A stretch of DNA of 51,837 nt. Origin: Fidelibacterota bacterium. Its GTDB lineage: Bacteria; Fidelibacterota; UBA8477; JABMPR01. Made by a program: the position numbers and the translations under genes. The stretch is from NCBI GenBank assembly GCA_016845065.1, contig JAERTG010000148.1:1-51837 (forward strand). The letters are read 5' to 3'. Shown here in pieces: positions 35,801-44,755 of the stretch. Numbering within the stretch: the stretch's first letter is position 1; the number at the start of each line of letters is the position of its first letter. Below the pieces are notes generated by a model. That model was given only the letters and a program-made list of their open reading frames with translations. It did no database searches and was not told where the DNA came from.

Positions 35801-38800
35801 CCTGGCCTACCCTGCAGGCGATGGATTCGTAGACGATAATGAAGATGTGGGATTGGATGGTATTGATGGTCGTGATACAATACCGCTGGTTGATATTGCA
35901 AAATATGGGTATCACCACCCTACCTGGGATCGATATGAATTTGATCCAAATCCTGAGAGTGGGTCAATCGATTATCGCCACATCAATGGTACTGAAGGTA
36001 ATTTACAGATCGAAGGTGGTAATTACCCAAACACTGAAGATTTAAATAACGATGGTGCTCTGGACACACGGAATGCCTATTTCACCATGGATGTGGATCT
36101 CACCACCGAAGAATACATCGCTGGGCGTACAAAATTTAGCGATGGAACAGAAACCGGTTGGAAACTCATCCGAATTCCTTTGGTAGACTTTGTCAAATCA
36201 GGTGACAATCCAGAATTAGCACTCTGGTCGCAGATCAAGTTTTCCCGTCTCTGGCTGGATGAAGTACCTGCTGGTGGCGCTGCCCTGCAAATAGCAACCG
36301 TAGATATTGTTGGTAATGATTGGCAGGAACGTGGCGTATTCTCGCAATACGACAAAATTGAAACAAGTATCACCGATTCCCTCCATGGAACTCTCAATGT
36401 CATGGTGATTAATACTGAGGATAATCCCAGCCGATATAATTCTGATGGTGTCCCAGGGAGTTATCTCTCCCCTCCTGCAGGTGTTGAAGGCATTCTGGAT
36501 CCTATCACACAGTTACGCTCGAAGGAGCAGTCACTGGTCATTCGAGCCGATGATCTAGAACCAGGCTATACAGTAGTAGCCGATAAACTATTCCAGGGGT
36601 CAAAAGCCAAGGATTTTATTCACTACAAAACTATGAAAATGTTTGTCCATGGTTGGGACAGAATTAGGGGTGGCAGTTATGAATCTACTTTCACCGACTA
36701 TGAATTGGAAAATGGCTCAGACCTGGAGTTTTTCTTCCGCTTTGGTGAAACCGATGATGATTTTTATGAGATTCGTCGACCTATCTATCCTGGTTGGGAT
36801 GAACGAAATCATCTTGATGTAAACCTGTCTGACCTGGCAAATTTCAAATTATCTCTGGACGATTCACTTTTCATCATTAAAAGCATCGAATGGCTGGATG
36901 GTAAGGATGAGGGAGACAAAGATCGGGACAGCACTGTTTATGATACCCTCTACTGGTCGGAACTTGATACCGATGATAAATACGCATCAAAAGAGCTTCC
37001 TGATGGTAGCATCATTGCAGTCAAAGGTAAACCATCTCTCTCACGCGTGAGACTTTTAAAAACAGGTTTCAAGAATCTGTCAGACCAGCCAATGAGTGGT
37101 GAAATCTGGTTGGATGAATTACGTCTGAGTGACGTGGAAAAAAATACGGCCACAGCATATCGAGCTAACGTGAGTATGCAGTTTGCAGATGTGGCCAAGC
37201 TCAATATGGATATTCAGCGGGATGATGCGGATTTCCATAACGTTCAACAGCAATTTGGTACAGGGGATAATTCGATTGCCGCCAATGTGAGCGGAAGTCT
37301 ATCTCTCCATAAATTTTTACCTGCTTCATGGGGTTTAAATATACCCGTTTCCGCTTCCTACAGGCAGAGTGAGAAACAACCTAAATACATTACCGGAAGT
37401 GATATCCGAATTGTTGATCTGGATCCATCCCTTCAAGACACGTTGGAGACCATGACGAATCGGAGTGAATCTTATAGTTGGAATGTTTCTCTGGCTAAAA
37501 AGGTCAAATCTGAACACTGGTTACCTAAATACACAATTGACAATATGAATTTCAAGATTGGTGCCACCAATAACACGGCCTCCAACGCTCAAAAAAGTGA
37601 GCAAAATTCAGAAAAGGTTGACGGAAGCTTTTCATACAAGGTTAATCTTGGTAATGAATTTACAGTAGCCCCCTTTACTATTCTGGATTTTATTCCCGTC
37701 GTTGGAGAAAGTTTAGCGGAAACAGAAATTGGTTATTTACCCACCAATATTGGTGTCGATGGTTCCATGGTGGAGAATAAATCCTCGAGTGTTTTTCGGA
37801 ATCCCAATGCGACTCCTCTCAAACCCACGCATCAGTTGACCATGAGTCGACGCATGAATGCGGATTGGAATATATTGAGTACTGTCAGTGCCAAGTTCAA
37901 TGCTTCTCTCTCCAACAACCTGGATAGTTTGAAGAACCGCAAAGAGGATATTATTCGTGAACTGGATTTTGGTCACCTGGGAAGTTACAAGGAAACCTAT
38001 AGTCTGAATTGGAACCCCCAGAGTTTAAAGCTCCTTTCGCCGACCTTTTCCTACTCATCCAATTTTTCAGCTACCGATAAAATTAATGTAGATCAGCCTG
38101 GTCTTGACCTGAATGTGAGCTCGAATACATCTGCTAATATGGCCTTAAAGGTTTCTGAAGTTTTTGCCCTGGTACACAAACCTGAGAATGCGAAAAAGGG
38201 ATCCTCCAACAATAAAAATAAACAGTCCGCCAGAGGTCGTGGACGCGGAAGAGTAGCCCCAACTGAGGAGCCAGAGCAGGCAGAGGAAAAGACAGATGAG
38301 ACTAAGGAGCCAATGACCTTTACCAAACTTCTGGATCTGACCTACACTACTCTAGAGCGAATTGATCCGATATCATTGAGTATCACTCAGGGTCAAAACA
38401 CCAGCAATCTACGACAGATTTCCTCCCTGGACACTGTAGCGGTAACCAGTGCTGGAGATACAACAGGCATTCCAGATTCGCTGACCCTAGTCGTGAGGGA
38501 AATGGATTTGAGCAATGTTGGGTATGGATACCGCATGGGATTTAACACCTCGCTGAATAATCTGAACCATCCCGATGCTACCAATCCCATTGCCACTAGT
38601 GCCAACTTCAACCTGACCACGCGTTCTGGTTTGAAGCTCACCAAGACTTTAAGCACAAAATTCACATTTACATTCGGACAGAAGACCACACTTTCAAATA
38701 AAAGCCAGGGAGAAGTAATCAATACTAATCTGGATTTCCTTCCCAGTGGAAACCTCTATGGAGTACCAAAAGATGAGTATAAATCATTTGGTAACTCAGG

Positions 38801-39434
38801 TATTCCATTGCCCTCATTTAACCTAAGGTATTCTGGACTCAAAGATATTGAATGGCTCCAAAAATTTATCACCGGGGCCAGTCTGGATATGAACTACGCT
38901 GGTAAAAAAACAGCCAATCAAGAGAAGGGGATTCTACTAAGAGAGACATACTCTATCGCATTTGCCCCTATGATTGGTTTAAATATTCAGGGTAAAAAGA
39001 ATATCAATGGTTCGCTCAATTATAGTATGACCAAAAATATCAGTAACTCAATTGATGCCGATAACTTCATCTCTTCAAATCAGAGCTTTAATCAATCTGT
39101 GAATGCGGGGCTCTCCTATTCACATCGGGGAGGAATGAATATTCCCTTACCCATGATGGAGGATAAATACCTTGAGAACAATATCGATTTTCGCCTCGAG
39201 ATAGCCTACACTCATGAGCAAGAATACACTGGAACTGAAAATGCCACATCAATTGAGTTTGGTGACGGTCGCTTCACAAAGACACTTTCGGCCCGACCCA
39301 GTATCCAGTACAGTTTCACGGATAAAGTATCAGGTAACATTTCCTATGATTATCGTATTACTGATACCCGTGACCATGGTAGGCAAGATGTTGGTGATTT
39401 CCAATTTGGTGTAAATATCCAGATTAAGGGCTAG
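32871..39434 (+). CDS. sprA: SprA, outer-membrane translocon of type IX secretion
   Basis: 2187 residues, in the range of SprA/Sov (about 2300-2500). Known SprA forms a 36-strand barrel that exports folded type IX cargo. Signal peptide (cleavage after SIYG leaves Gln21). Aromatic strands run throughout and the protein ends VGDFQFGVNIQIKG. A low-complexity insert (about residue 1785-1815, Arg-Gly-rich then Glu-rich) interrupts the C-terminal third. The start is GTG at 32871. It is followed after 8 bases by the cyclase gene. Related names: gldA-linked sprA in Flavobacteria, sov in Porphyromonas. Confidence 0.93.
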   Translation: MRTIAKIILSLITIWPSIYGQTEEVQPGGVTFTMRAKFYQPASTPIFDSPNQGLFFSDTSMFLGSPMGKLKLNSVKSTLEMDSTATYFTMSQMMDGKPIGIPTVIAIDEFVSLSLAKKKTGLFKKIATGRLQAEEAAEGGQAFELIGADIAGQRVSLRVRGNVNITGKLRSEDRSKTTNTNSQQQSNTFQIEQKQAFKIEGKIGDRISIQVDQDSERDFDFENNMEIFYNGNEDEIIQRVEAGNISLSLPGTKLAMFSGQNNGLFGLKALAKVGPIDITAIASLERGRKEKLSLNGNSESSEVTVDDYNRRRNTYFYVNHFYRRKSYPLNEQGQYRLTGRSVQTIRVYKYTTFNQGDQITNFAQIYDNPETDSTWSTSRHVIQLKQGPDQDFVLFEDLGVIRMNTPVQDNEVLAIAYRDTFLNADNMDQTNLIVPEYDPFFSEKRVFQEGSDIALGTPGISDTLKLKLIKPDGALPGDPSWDLEWKNVFYLNTSGINKEGFDLKIRESLGGGEAELTEGGQSFLQLFGLDRKGVDTDPVPDGIIDLDYENIVNLRRGELIMPYLIPFQADTVVVGQPVWMTNAAGQPLNNGGNPNLSTEANRQYSSKSFYDFPLSSPSEYKKDNKFKMHISYANQSSSFNLGFNVIEGSEEVTLNNILLERGASKDYTIDYFSGQLIILNESALAPGADLDIKYELNEFFQLDKKVILGTRAELKFGENKNSFIGLSAIYFSKSSIDEKVRVGKEPMENFIWDLNTKISQDLAWLTRGLDWLPLIKTDAKSNITLSGEIAQVIPNPNTAVNDDLGDVGLAYLDDFEGSRREAQLSIIRGAWGLSSVPIDGTGRGNYHRAYTYWYNPYNRILTKQIWPNKETSAQAQNDVTDILVLNVIPDSSFSVQAGGAPGSAWGGIQRSLSSGYYDQSTSKFLELWVKGDQGRLHVDLGYISEDQQEPGQTWNVEILDQVVKKGYGQLDTEDIKSLAYPAGDGFVDDNEDVGLDGIDGRDTIPLVDIAKYGYHHPTWDRYEFDPNPESGSIDYRHINGTEGNLQIEGGNYPNTEDLNNDGALDTRNAYFTMDVDLTTEEYIAGRTKFSDGTETGWKLIRIPLVDFVKSGDNPELALWSQIKFSRLWLDEVPAGGAALQIATVDIVGNDWQERGVFSQYDKIETSITDSLHGTLNVMVINTEDNPSRYNSDGVPGSYLSPPAGVEGILDPITQLRSKEQSLVIRADDLEPGYTVVADKLFQGSKAKDFIHYKTMKMFVHGWDRIRGGSYESTFTDYELENGSDLEFFFRFGETDDDFYEIRRPIYPGWDERNHLDVNLSDLANFKLSLDDSLFIIKSIEWLDGKDEGDKDRDSTVYDTLYWSELDTDDKYASKELPDGSIIAVKGKPSLSRVRLLKTGFKNLSDQPMSGEIWLDELRLSDVEKNTATAYRANVSMQFADVAKLNMDIQRDDADFHNVQQQFGTGDNSIAANVSGSLSLHKFLPASWGLNIPVSASYRQSEKQPKYITGSDIRIVDLDPSLQDTLETMTNRSESYSWNVSLAKKVKSEHWLPKYTIDNMNFKIGATNNTASNAQKSEQNSEKVDGSFSYKVNLGNEFTVAPFTILDFIPVVGESLAETEIGYLPTNIGVDGSMVENKSSSVFRNPNATPLKPTHQLTMSRRMNADWNILSTVSAKFNASLSNNLDSLKNRKEDIIRELDFGHLGSYKETYSLNWNPQSLKLLSPTFSYSSNFSATDKINVDQPGLDLNVSSNTSANMALKVSEVFALVHKPENAKKGSSNNKNKQSARGRGRGRVAPTEEPEQAEEKTDETKEPMTFTKLLDLTYTTLERIDPISLSITQGQNTSNLRQISSLDTVAVTSAGDTTGIPDSLTLVVREMDLSNVGYGYRMGFNTSLNNLNHPDATNPIATSANFNLTTRSGLKLTKTLSTKFTFTFGQKTTLSNKSQGEVINTNLDFLPSGNLYGVPKDEYKSFGNSGIPLPSFNLRYSGLKDIEWLQKFITGASLDMNYAGKKTANQEKGILLRETYSIAFAPMIGLNIQGKKNINGSLNYSMTKNISNSIDADNFISSNQSFNQSVNAGLSYSHRGGMNIPLPMMEDKYLENNIDFRLEIAYTHEQEYTGTENATSIEFGDGRFTKTLSARPSIQYSFTDKVSGNISYDYRITDTRDHGRQDVGDFQFGVNIQIKG

Positions 39435-39442
39435 GTGGAACG

Positions 39443-40354
39443 ATGAGATGCAATTTTCATAAAATCTGTCTGTCAATCCTGATCCTCATGATGAGCCGGA
39501 TGCCCCTGTCCGCACAATCGGGTTTTAATGCCTATCGTGCTTTTGAGGATTTACAGGCACAGTGCGATCTGGGTCCCAGAAATCCAAATTCAGACGGTGC
39601 TCGGGCTGCAATTGAGTTTTTTAGTTCCATTCTTGAACCGCTGGCTGACACCCTTCATTTGCAAAATTTTCAAATAGATGATCCCTACTCCTCAGAACAA
39701 TTGAATCTCACAAATATTGTTGCTCGTTTTCAGCCGGAAAAAACCCAGCGGATAATTTTGTGTGCACACTGGGATACACGACCACGGGCAGAATATGATC
39801 CCTCTGCTCCGGCCCAACCCATGATTGGTGCCAATGACGGTGCTAGCGGAGTTGCAATTCTTCTGGAGATCGCCAGACAGCTGAATACTCACCCGGTAAA
39901 TCCTGGGATTGATATTGTTCTTTTTGATGGGGAGGACTATGGTGAACCACGCGATTTGGAACACTATCTCCTTGGGAGCCGCTACTACGTAGATCACCCA
40001 TTTAAACCCATGGCTCAGCGGGTCATTTTATTGGATATGGTGGGTGATGCCGAGCTGACAATTAAGGTCGATCCTGTCTCCTATCGTTCAGCACCCCGTC
40101 TGGTTGAGGAAATCTGGGCCTTGGGGAATGATATTGGTTATGATCAATTTCAACTCGTAGCAGGTGCCTCTATGTATGATGATCATGTCCCCTTTATCGA
40201 AAAAGGTATTCAGGCCATTGATATCATCGATTTTGAATATCCTGGACCCAACAATGCATACTGGCACACACACGACGACACGCCGGATAAATGTAGTGCG
40301 GAAAGTCTCGAGGCGGTTGGGAATACACTGCTAACCTGGCTATATCAACAATGA
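39443..40354 (+). CDS. Glutaminyl-peptide cyclotransferase-like M28 metalloenzyme
   Basis: 303 residues with a signal peptide (cleavage after PLSA leaves Gln25). The M28 fold is clear: AHWDTRP (H109, D111), GANDGASGVA, DGEDYGEP, and C-terminal DIIDFEYPGPNNAYWHTHDDTPDK. The order HWDTRP...GANDGASG...WHTHDDT matches bacterial glutaminyl cyclases more than aminopeptidases. It would cyclise N-terminal Gln of exported proteins to pyroglutamate in the periplasm. It begins 8 bases after sprA with AGGTGG as ribosome site. Confidence 0.85.
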   Translation: MRCNFHKICLSILILMMSRMPLSAQSGFNAYRAFEDLQAQCDLGPRNPNSDGARAAIEFFSSILEPLADTLHLQNFQIDDPYSSEQLNLTNIVARFQPEKTQRIILCAHWDTRPRAEYDPSAPAQPMIGANDGASGVAILLEIARQLNTHPVNPGIDIVLFDGEDYGEPRDLEHYLLGSRYYVDHPFKPMAQRVILLDMVGDAELTIKVDPVSYRSAPRLVEEIWALGNDIGYDQFQLVAGASMYDDHVPFIEKGIQAIDIIDFEYPGPNNAYWHTHDDTPDKCSAESLEAVGNTLLTWLYQQ

Positions 40355-40411
40355 TGGTTAATCGTAAAATGGGATATGTCTCGTATGGCATAGCTCAGGA
40401 GGAGGCTGCTT

Positions 40412-41461
40412 ATGAGTAAAATTTACGCAAATCCTTTTAACTGGGGTGAGCCGGTAAAGGGCGGTCATTATGTACAGCGACCTGACGATCAAGCATTTAT
40501 TCTAGCTAGCATTGAAAAGCCAAACCATCTACTTCTGACAGGCAGGCGTGGGAGCGGTAAAACAAGTTTGTTAAATTTTGTTCTGGATAAGAACACCACA
40601 CCCTATGTCCACCTTGATTTACGATTTATTGTGAGCAAGGAAAAGCTCTTGGAGCTACTATTGAAAGCGCTCTCAACAAGTTTCCCAAGAGTTGAAGCGG
40701 ATGAGCGGACAAAGACTATCTCAGCAGATTTAAGTTCTGCAAGTCTTAAGAGCATCTTTGACATCTGGTACGAAATGGTCAAGAGTAGTAATAAGAAATT
40801 TGTAATGGTCTGGGATGAATTTCAGCATCTCACTAAATTCAAAGAGAACATTGTAGAAGAGTTGAGGCTTACGCTGAATGGAAGGCGTGGTATCACCCAT
40901 GTTTTTGTCAGCCACCGATCAGACATAATCAGACAGGTCTTTGGAAATGACAAGAAGGTCTTTTTTAAGAATCAGGAAACATACGAGCTTGGGAATTTGG
41001 ATCAAAAAGCTTGTACCCGTTATTTAACTCAGCGTTTTAGACGTATGGGTCTCAGCGATTTTGATTTACCTGAAGCGGTTTACAAGTACACGGATGGTCA
41101 ACCACTCTTTACCCAAAGATTGGCATATACAGTTTCACAGATCTGGTTGGAAGGTACCACAACAAGGCTGCTACAACGATCTATCAAAAAACTCTTAAAA
41201 GAGCGAAACATTCTATTTACTGCTTTATGGGATAATTTTGGACTCAACGAAAAGCGGCTTTTATTGGGGTTGGCCAGCGGCTACTCTCGTCCCACGGAAC
41301 TTGGATTCATCGCAAAATTTGGACTATCCGCTACCAGTACAGCGCATAATACGGTCATTAAATTGGTTCGAGAGGGTTGGCTGGTGAATCGGGATGAAGG
41401 TTATCATATCTATGATCCTCTTTTCCTAAGCTGGCTGCAGAAGCGAGAAGGATTAATTTGA
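40412..41461 (+). CDS. AAA+ ATPase (archaeal-type STAND-like)
   Basis: 349 residues: Walker A GRRGSGKT (G44-T51) and Walker B VMVWDEF (about 132-137), then a helical lid and a C-terminal winged-helix-like region ending HIYDPLFLSWLQKREGL. Resembles the PF01637 family (predicted ATP-binding switch proteins, role unknown). AGGAGGAGG site before the ATG. It overlaps prmA by 4 bases (TTGA). Confidence 0.85.
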   Translation: MSKIYANPFNWGEPVKGGHYVQRPDDQAFILASIEKPNHLLLTGRRGSGKTSLLNFVLDKNTTPYVHLDLRFIVSKEKLLELLLKALSTSFPRVEADERTKTISADLSSASLKSIFDIWYEMVKSSNKKFVMVWDEFQHLTKFKENIVEELRLTLNGRRGITHVFVSHRSDIIRQVFGNDKKVFFKNQETYELGNLDQKACTRYLTQRFRRMGLSDFDLPEAVYKYTDGQPLFTQRLAYTVSQIWLEGTTTRLLQRSIKKLLKERNILFTALWDNFGLNEKRLLLGLASGYSRPTELGFIAKFGLSATSTAHNTVIKLVREGWLVNRDEGYHIYDPLFLSWLQKREGLI

Positions 41462-42306
41462 TAGAGAACACTTCACAATGGGTATCAGCTGATATTCGTA
41501 TTGCCGATCAACACCGGGAGATAGCCATTGATTTTGCCATGGCCATCGGTGGTTTGGCCATAGTGGAGAAGGATGAGGTTTTTCAGGTGAGTTATCCTTT
41601 GGATAATGAGACTCAATTAATCCTGGATGAGTTAAAGTCCTTCATCCTGGATCTGGATCATTCAGCCAGTATCTCACAGGATGTGGTGGATTGGGAAAAC
41701 TGGAATAAAAACTGGCAGGCCTACTTCAAGCCCACACCAATTACTGACCACCTCATTATTCTCCCTGAATGGGAGGCTCCTGAGCATTTTACCCATGCTA
41801 CGAAGACAAGGATTCGCCCCGCCATGGCTTTTGGAACAGGCACCCATGAAACAACTCAATTATGTCTGGAAATTCTGGATGAACTCATTCAAGGAGGTGA
41901 GCGGGTTCTGGATGTTGGTACCGGAAGCGGCATCCTGGGTATAACTGCCTTGCTCAAGGGAGCAGCTGAAGTGGATGGCTTGGAAAATGACCCTTTTACT
42001 GAGGAAAATATTCAGGATAACTTAAAATTGAACGGTATTGAATCTGGATTTAACATACAGATAAGTGAAAATCCAGAGTTGAATGCTCCCTATGACATCA
42101 TTGTGGCAAATATCATCAGGGCACGCCTCTTCCCCATACTTCCAGATTATTTTAATTCAGTCCGCAAGAGTGGCAAAGTAATCGTCTCAGGCCTCCTCCT
42201 AGTAGAAGACCAAGAAACGAGAGAACTCCTGGCACTCTCCCCATGGGAAGTAGTAAAAACTTTTACAAAGAACGAATGGATCGCCTATTTATGCGAAGCA
42301 AAATAA
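41458..42306 (+). CDS. prmA: Ribosomal protein L11 methyltransferase
   Basis: Trimethylates lysines of ribosomal protein L11. TTG start overlapping the ATPase stop; ribosome site AGAAGGA. The N-terminal domain (~100 residues) precedes the class I SAM-binding core: FGTGTHETTQ, VLDVGTGSGILGI near residue 150, and VANII near 216. 282 residues, as usual. It is buried in an operon of surface proteins. Its last 16 bases overlap the next gene. Confidence 0.94.
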   Translation: MIENTSQWVSADIRIADQHREIAIDFAMAIGGLAIVEKDEVFQVSYPLDNETQLILDELKSFILDLDHSASISQDVVDWENWNKNWQAYFKPTPITDHLIILPEWEAPEHFTHATKTRIRPAMAFGTGTHETTQLCLEILDELIQGGERVLDVGTGSGILGITALLKGAAEVDGLENDPFTEENIQDNLKLNGIESGFNIQISENPELNAPYDIIVANIIRARLFPILPDYFNSVRKSGKVIVSGLLLVEDQETRELLALSPWEVVKTFTKNEWIAYLCEAK

Positions 42307-43178
42307 TAGTTTCCCTCATATTCATCGCTAGCCTGATACAGTGCGATCAAGCTCCAACTACCCTGGATGAAGAGCCGTATCTGGGAGATTCTGATGAGAC
42401 GACATTTTCCATGGAAATCAGCCGTTTTGAATTCGATTACCTGTCAAAGCAGTTTTTCTTCTCAGTGGATGTAACCAGTCCACTTGAGATTGCTGAGGTA
42501 GCCTATAATTTTGACCTCTTGGGTTCATCAGATTTGTTGTTGAATGATATTGGTCAGGATGATGACATCCTTATAGGAGATGGCCGCTATGACGGAAGCT
42601 GGATTTTACCTGACTCCATGTCTACCTACATCGACAGCCTGTGGACTCTTGAAGTTGTCGTCAGAGACAATGCCTCAAATACGCTCACAGAATTCAAGAC
42701 AATCCAACCAGAAAGACCAGCTCCACCTGTGATGGGAGTTGCCAGCCACCTTGATTCTTTAACGCTCCCAGGCACTGGCCAGGGATTGATAATTGACACA
42801 TTGAGGATAAGTGTTAGCCATCCCGGTGGTCTTGATGAGATAAGGGATGTAAGTATGATGTCCCTCAAACCAGATGGATCCTGGGCCAATCAAGGCCAAC
42901 CTATTCCTCTTTATGATGACGGAGGTAGTGTTGTCTTTTATTCCTTTGGTGGCATTGACTTTACCAGCGGGGACAGCCTCGCGAATGATGGTACCTACAG
43001 TCTGCTATTACCTCTTGATGCCAATAGCCTGAGTGGCATTTACTATTGGACTTTTAATTCCAGATCCTGGTTGGGTATTGAGGCAGTTCCTGTTGTGGAT
43101 TCAATTGTTGTTTTACCTGCAGGGAGTTTGTCGCAGGGGCACAACAGTGAATTTACACAGGGTGGGGTGTTCAAATGA
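42291..43178 (+). CDS. Lipoprotein of unknown function
   Basis: 295 residues from the ATG at 42291 (MRSKIIVSLIFIASLIQC); earlier ATGs at 42243 and 42276 are in frame but lie further inside prmA. Lipobox IQC at about residue 18. The rest is acidic and beta-rich with two Ig-like-looking segments (about 35-140 and 150-260), no named family. Overlaps the sorting-domain propeller gene by 4 bases (ATGA), so these two are made together. Confidence 0.75.
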   Translation: MRSKIIVSLIFIASLIQCDQAPTTLDEEPYLGDSDETTFSMEISRFEFDYLSKQFFFSVDVTSPLEIAEVAYNFDLLGSSDLLLNDIGQDDDILIGDGRYDGSWILPDSMSTYIDSLWTLEVVVRDNASNTLTEFKTIQPERPAPPVMGVASHLDSLTLPGTGQGLIIDTLRISVSHPGGLDEIRDVSMMSLKPDGSWANQGQPIPLYDDGGSVVFYSFGGIDFTSGDSLANDGTYSLLLPLDANSLSGIYYWTFNSRSWLGIEAVPVVDSIVVLPAGSLSQGHNSEFTQGGVFK

Positions 43179-44755
43179 GAGCCCTATTTATCATCCTCAG
43201 TTTTTGTAGTTCATTGTCTCTTCATGCCCAATTAATGAGACCTGCTTCCCATTCATTGGCTGCCGATACAGTGTATTCAGGACTCATTGGAAGTAGTATC
43301 TCTGACCTTGCAGGTCAAGGTGATACGCTTTGGATGGGATCGGGTCATGGTCTGAGTGCAACTTTTGATAACGGAGACTCCTTTATTGGATTCAGCTCCC
43401 ACTTTTCGAATCTGGGTCAGGGTGGCGTTTCTGCTCTCGCAGTATGGGGTGATACGATATGGGTTGCCATGGGTTTTGATACAACCACAGCTTTTGGCGA
43501 TCTCAAAGCTGGTGGTGGAATCAGTCGTTCAGTGGATGCAGGAGCAAGCTGGACCTATCTGGGACAACCTATGGATAGTCTCCAGATGATAATAGAGGGC
43601 ACTGATACTACTTATGCGACCTATTCTGAGATAGACCTCTACGGGGTTCCGATTTTGTCTGTTGATGTGGTCACTGAGGTGCAAAACATCACCTATGACC
43701 TGGCCTATGATGGCACTCGACTCTGGGCAACCTCTTTTGGAGGCGGGTTAAGAGTTTCGTACAATCTGGGAGATACCTGGCAACGCGTCATGTTACCATG
43801 GACAGATCAAGCGAGGCTTGATTCCAGTGTTGTCCAGGATATGGTAAGCGACATCCTCAATGACGAAGAATATTACGCATTGGACCCCCTGACTCACTTA
43901 AATCATATCGCCTTTGCAGTAAAAGCCTGGAACGATACCGTTTGGGTGGGTACATCAGGTGGTGTCAATCGCAGTATTGATGGGGGTATAAGCTGGGATC
44001 ACTTCACGTTTAAAAATTCCAACATTTCAGGTAACTGGGTAATTGCACTAAATCGACAAACCCTGGGAGATGGTTCAGACCGGATCTGGGCTTCAACTAT
44101 TACTACTGGGGCAGGCGACGCAACAGGTCTGAGTTTTTATGATGATGTAACCAACTATTGGCGTGCTCCTCTCCTGGATTATAGAGTCTGGAATATTGGC
44201 TCTGATGCCTCAAACATATACGCAGCTACTGACCAGGGGTTGTGGAAATCCAGGGATGGTCTTCACTTTGTACTCTTGCCGAATTTCCACCACGAAGATT
44301 ATTCTGAAATAATCTATTCCGATGCAGTTTATTCAGTTTTAGTGAATGAAGATGGAGCTGTCTGGGTAGGCACTGGTGATGGTCTGGCTGTGAGTTTCAA
44401 CGAGGGATTATCCTGGAATATTCACAAAGCTCGATCCACAGAGTCCTCCGATAGCTTTTATGCTTATCCCAATCCATTTACTCCCCGTTATGACAAGGTA
44501 CTGAATGGACAGGGGAACCTGATCATAAGGTATAGTGCTGAAGCCGGGGAAGATGTTTCAATTAATATTTTTGATTTTGCAATGCATCGTGTCAGAGAGG
44601 TGCTGGACAATGCTTCTTCCACACTTTCTGGTCCCCAGGAGCGAACGTGGAATGGTCGGAATGAGAATGGATACCTGGTCGCTAATGGGACCTATTTCAT
44701 ACGAATTGAGATAGATTCCGATATTCACTGGACGAAAGTGATGGTGATAAATTGA
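43175..44755 (+). CDS. Beta-propeller protein with type IX sorting domain, PorZ-like
   Basis: 526 residues: signal peptide (cleavage after LHA leaves Gln19), then repeating blades of the two-component-regulator/BNR kind (LWMGSGHGLSATFDNGDSF, IWVAMGF..., LWATSFGGGLRVSYNLGDTW, VWVGTSGGVNRSIDGGISW, VWVGTGDGLAVSFNEGLSW), and a C-terminal domain from about 430 (YAYPNPFTPR ... TKVMVIN) of the Por sorting type. PorZ of Porphyromonas has two such propellers and a retained C-terminal domain; this is shorter (one propeller) and the assignment is inference from fold and place before PorV/PorQ-like genes. Confidence 0.8.
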   Translation: MRALFIILSFCSSLSLHAQLMRPASHSLAADTVYSGLIGSSISDLAGQGDTLWMGSGHGLSATFDNGDSFIGFSSHFSNLGQGGVSALAVWGDTIWVAMGFDTTTAFGDLKAGGGISRSVDAGASWTYLGQPMDSLQMIIEGTDTTYATYSEIDLYGVPILSVDVVTEVQNITYDLAYDGTRLWATSFGGGLRVSYNLGDTWQRVMLPWTDQARLDSSVVQDMVSDILNDEEYYALDPLTHLNHIAFAVKAWNDTVWVGTSGGVNRSIDGGISWDHFTFKNSNISGNWVIALNRQTLGDGSDRIWASTITTGAGDATGLSFYDDVTNYWRAPLLDYRVWNIGSDASNIYAATDQGLWKSRDGLHFVLLPNFHHEDYSEIIYSDAVYSVLVNEDGAVWVGTGDGLAVSFNEGLSWNIHKARSTESSDSFYAYPNPFTPRYDKVLNGQGNLIIRYSAEAGEDVSINIFDFAMHRVREVLDNASSTLSGPQERTWNGRNENGYLVANGTYFIRIEIDSDIHWTKVMVIN

